A model generated the notes under the pieces. The model did no database searches. It was not told the DNA's origin and was given only the letters and a program-made list of their open reading frames with translations. Positions 14,044 to 14,836 of a stretch of 14,836 nt of DNA are shown here, piece after piece; the first letter of the stretch is position 1; each line of letters begins with the position of its first letter. The stretch is from Caryophanales bacterium (lineage in GTDB: Bacteria > Bacillota_I > Bacilli_A > RFN20 > CAG-826): assembly GCA_028726925.1 (NCBI GenBank), contig JAQYPI010000020.1:1-14836 (forward strand), read 5' to 3'. The translations under genes and the position numbers were made by a program.

Positions 14044-14836
14044 ATGAAAAATACATTTAAGAAGCTTATTAGCTCATTATTCTTTGCGTTTTTGCTTGCA
14101 GGGTGTGCGCCTACTGGCGGAGCATTTGGTGAAACAGAGCCAGTAACGATTCAAAGTATTGAACTTTCCGATTATTCCTACGGCGATCGCGTTATGCAAG
14201 TTAAACGTTTGAGCGGTGAAAGCGAGGAAAACGTTACAACCTCAGCTGAGCTAGACCTCGCCAACTCAAGAAAAAATCAAGAAGATGATATTCAATATGT
14301 GGTTATCTATAAATCACTTCAAGAAATCTCATTTACGATTAAGCTTGATAACCCAGAGGCCAGAAGCATTGATGCCATTCGTTTAAAATGCGATGACCCG
14401 GATTCCAAAATCCAGATTGATGGGGAATTCAAACCCTTAGTCAAAGAGGCTGATGGCACCAGAGTCGTTAATTGGTCTAGTGAAGACGCATATGAGAAAA
14501 CATATAGGATCCAACTTCAAAGCGAGGAATATCTGAACACCCTAGCGGTCACCGATATCCGTCTTTCTGGTCACGAGAAATTCCAAAGCAAGGAGATGGA
14601 TGTAAAGTCCCTTGGCCGCAATGAATTGAAAATCTACAAAATGGAAGATGCCGAATTCCAGCATACCTTCTATACGAATACACCTGAGTTTTATAAAGAA
14701 ACAATCGTTAGCGGCAGCAGTGTCTCCAATCTGAGAGCAAGCGGCGCTGGGTCAAAAATCGAAGATGGTTACCTGACCGTTACCGAAAGTGGTACTTGCG
14801 CGATTGAATATGATTATGCCTTCGCGGATGGCTTGG
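14044..14836 (+). CDS. Putative lipoprotein, N-terminal 264 residues (cut by window edge)
   Basis: The frame is open from ATG 14044 to the window end, so the protein is incomplete. It begins with a lipoprotein signal peptide (K2, K6, K7, a Leu/Phe-rich core, lipobox LAGC with C21). The mature part is polar and probably extracellular, with beta-type patterns. I recognise no named domain in the visible part. A purine-rich Shine-Dalgarno-like AAAGGGGAAAG lies just upstream, unlike the leaderless genes. Codon use differs sharply from the rest of the window: AGA and AGG arginines, TTA leucine and A/T-ending codons are common, and GC is near 40%. This suggests recent acquisition or a poorly expressed surface gene. 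Its length and function beyond the window cannot be judged. Confidence 0.8.
   Translation, partial: MKNTFKKLISSLFFAFLLAGCAPTGGAFGETEPVTIQSIELSDYSYGDRVMQVKRLSGESEENVTTSAELDLANSRKNQEDDIQYVVIYKSLQEISFTIKLDNPEARSIDAIRLKCDDPDSKIQIDGEFKPLVKEADGTRVVNWSSEDAYEKTYRIQLQSEEYLNTLAVTDIRLSGHEKFQSKEMDVKSLGRNELKIYKMEDAEFQHTFYTNTPEFYKETIVSGSSVSNLRASGAGSKIEDGYLTVTESGTCAIEYDYAFADGL

Noticed and set aside
1..14836. Search by eye for CRISPR arrays, insertion sequences, attachment sites, riboswitches and defence genes.
   Set aside because: No spaced direct repeats, transposase motifs, conserved aptamer pieces or defence-family motifs were found.

Overview
The window looks like chromosomal DNA of an anaerobic, fermentative Bacillota, possibly an uncultured GC-rich member of the class Bacilli of the kind found in gut or rumen. 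The evidence is a single-chain pyruvate:ferredoxin oxidoreductase, a Bacillus-like tRNA-Pro with encoded CCA, AAGGAGG Shine-Dalgarno sites, lipobox signal peptides, and TGA used only as stop (standard code, so not a code-4 mollicute). Base composition is about 55-60% GC by eye, with C-ending codons, up to about 13,880. After that it drops to roughly 30-45% GC. The taxonomic placement is inference; no rRNA or other marker is present.

Layout: (1) 2-886, the 3' part of a gene for a lamin-tail-like plus thermonuclease (SNase) protein. (2) 943-3034, a compact three-gene operon encoding a zinc-ribbon two-helix membrane protein, a four-helix membrane protein and a lipoprotein. It starts from a promoter almost touching the first ATG and ends at a UUCG-loop terminator. 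(3) 3155-3601, a small protein resembling the winged-helix DNA-binding half of Rex, with its own terminator. (4) 3724-7314, nifJ, with its own promoter, Shine-Dalgarno site and terminator. (5) 7423-8223, a tocopherol-cyclase-like (PF14249-type) protein. (6) Minus strand: a GGDEF-family protein (9393-8404) followed by tRNA-Pro(GGG) and a terminator. (7) Diverging from the GGDEF gene: uvrA (9472-12351), then lgt (12396-13865), the latter with a large extra N-terminal membrane domain. (8) 13866 to the end: an AT-rich segment carrying the start of a lipoprotein gene with foreign-looking codon use.

These are mostly ordinary chromosomal genes in short transcription units. NifJ supplies acetyl-CoA and reduced ferredoxin. 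UvrA serves nucleotide excision repair. Lgt lipidates prolipoproteins, two of which are encoded in this window.

The most distinctive features are a recurring leaderless-type promoter layout (-10 hexamer 6-9 nt before the ATG, no Shine-Dalgarno), the enlarged Lgt lacking the usual catalytic-site histidine, the orphan Rex-like protein next to nifJ, an uncharacterised envelope operon, and the compositional boundary after lgt. I see no CRISPR array, insertion sequence, rRNA or recognisable defence system.
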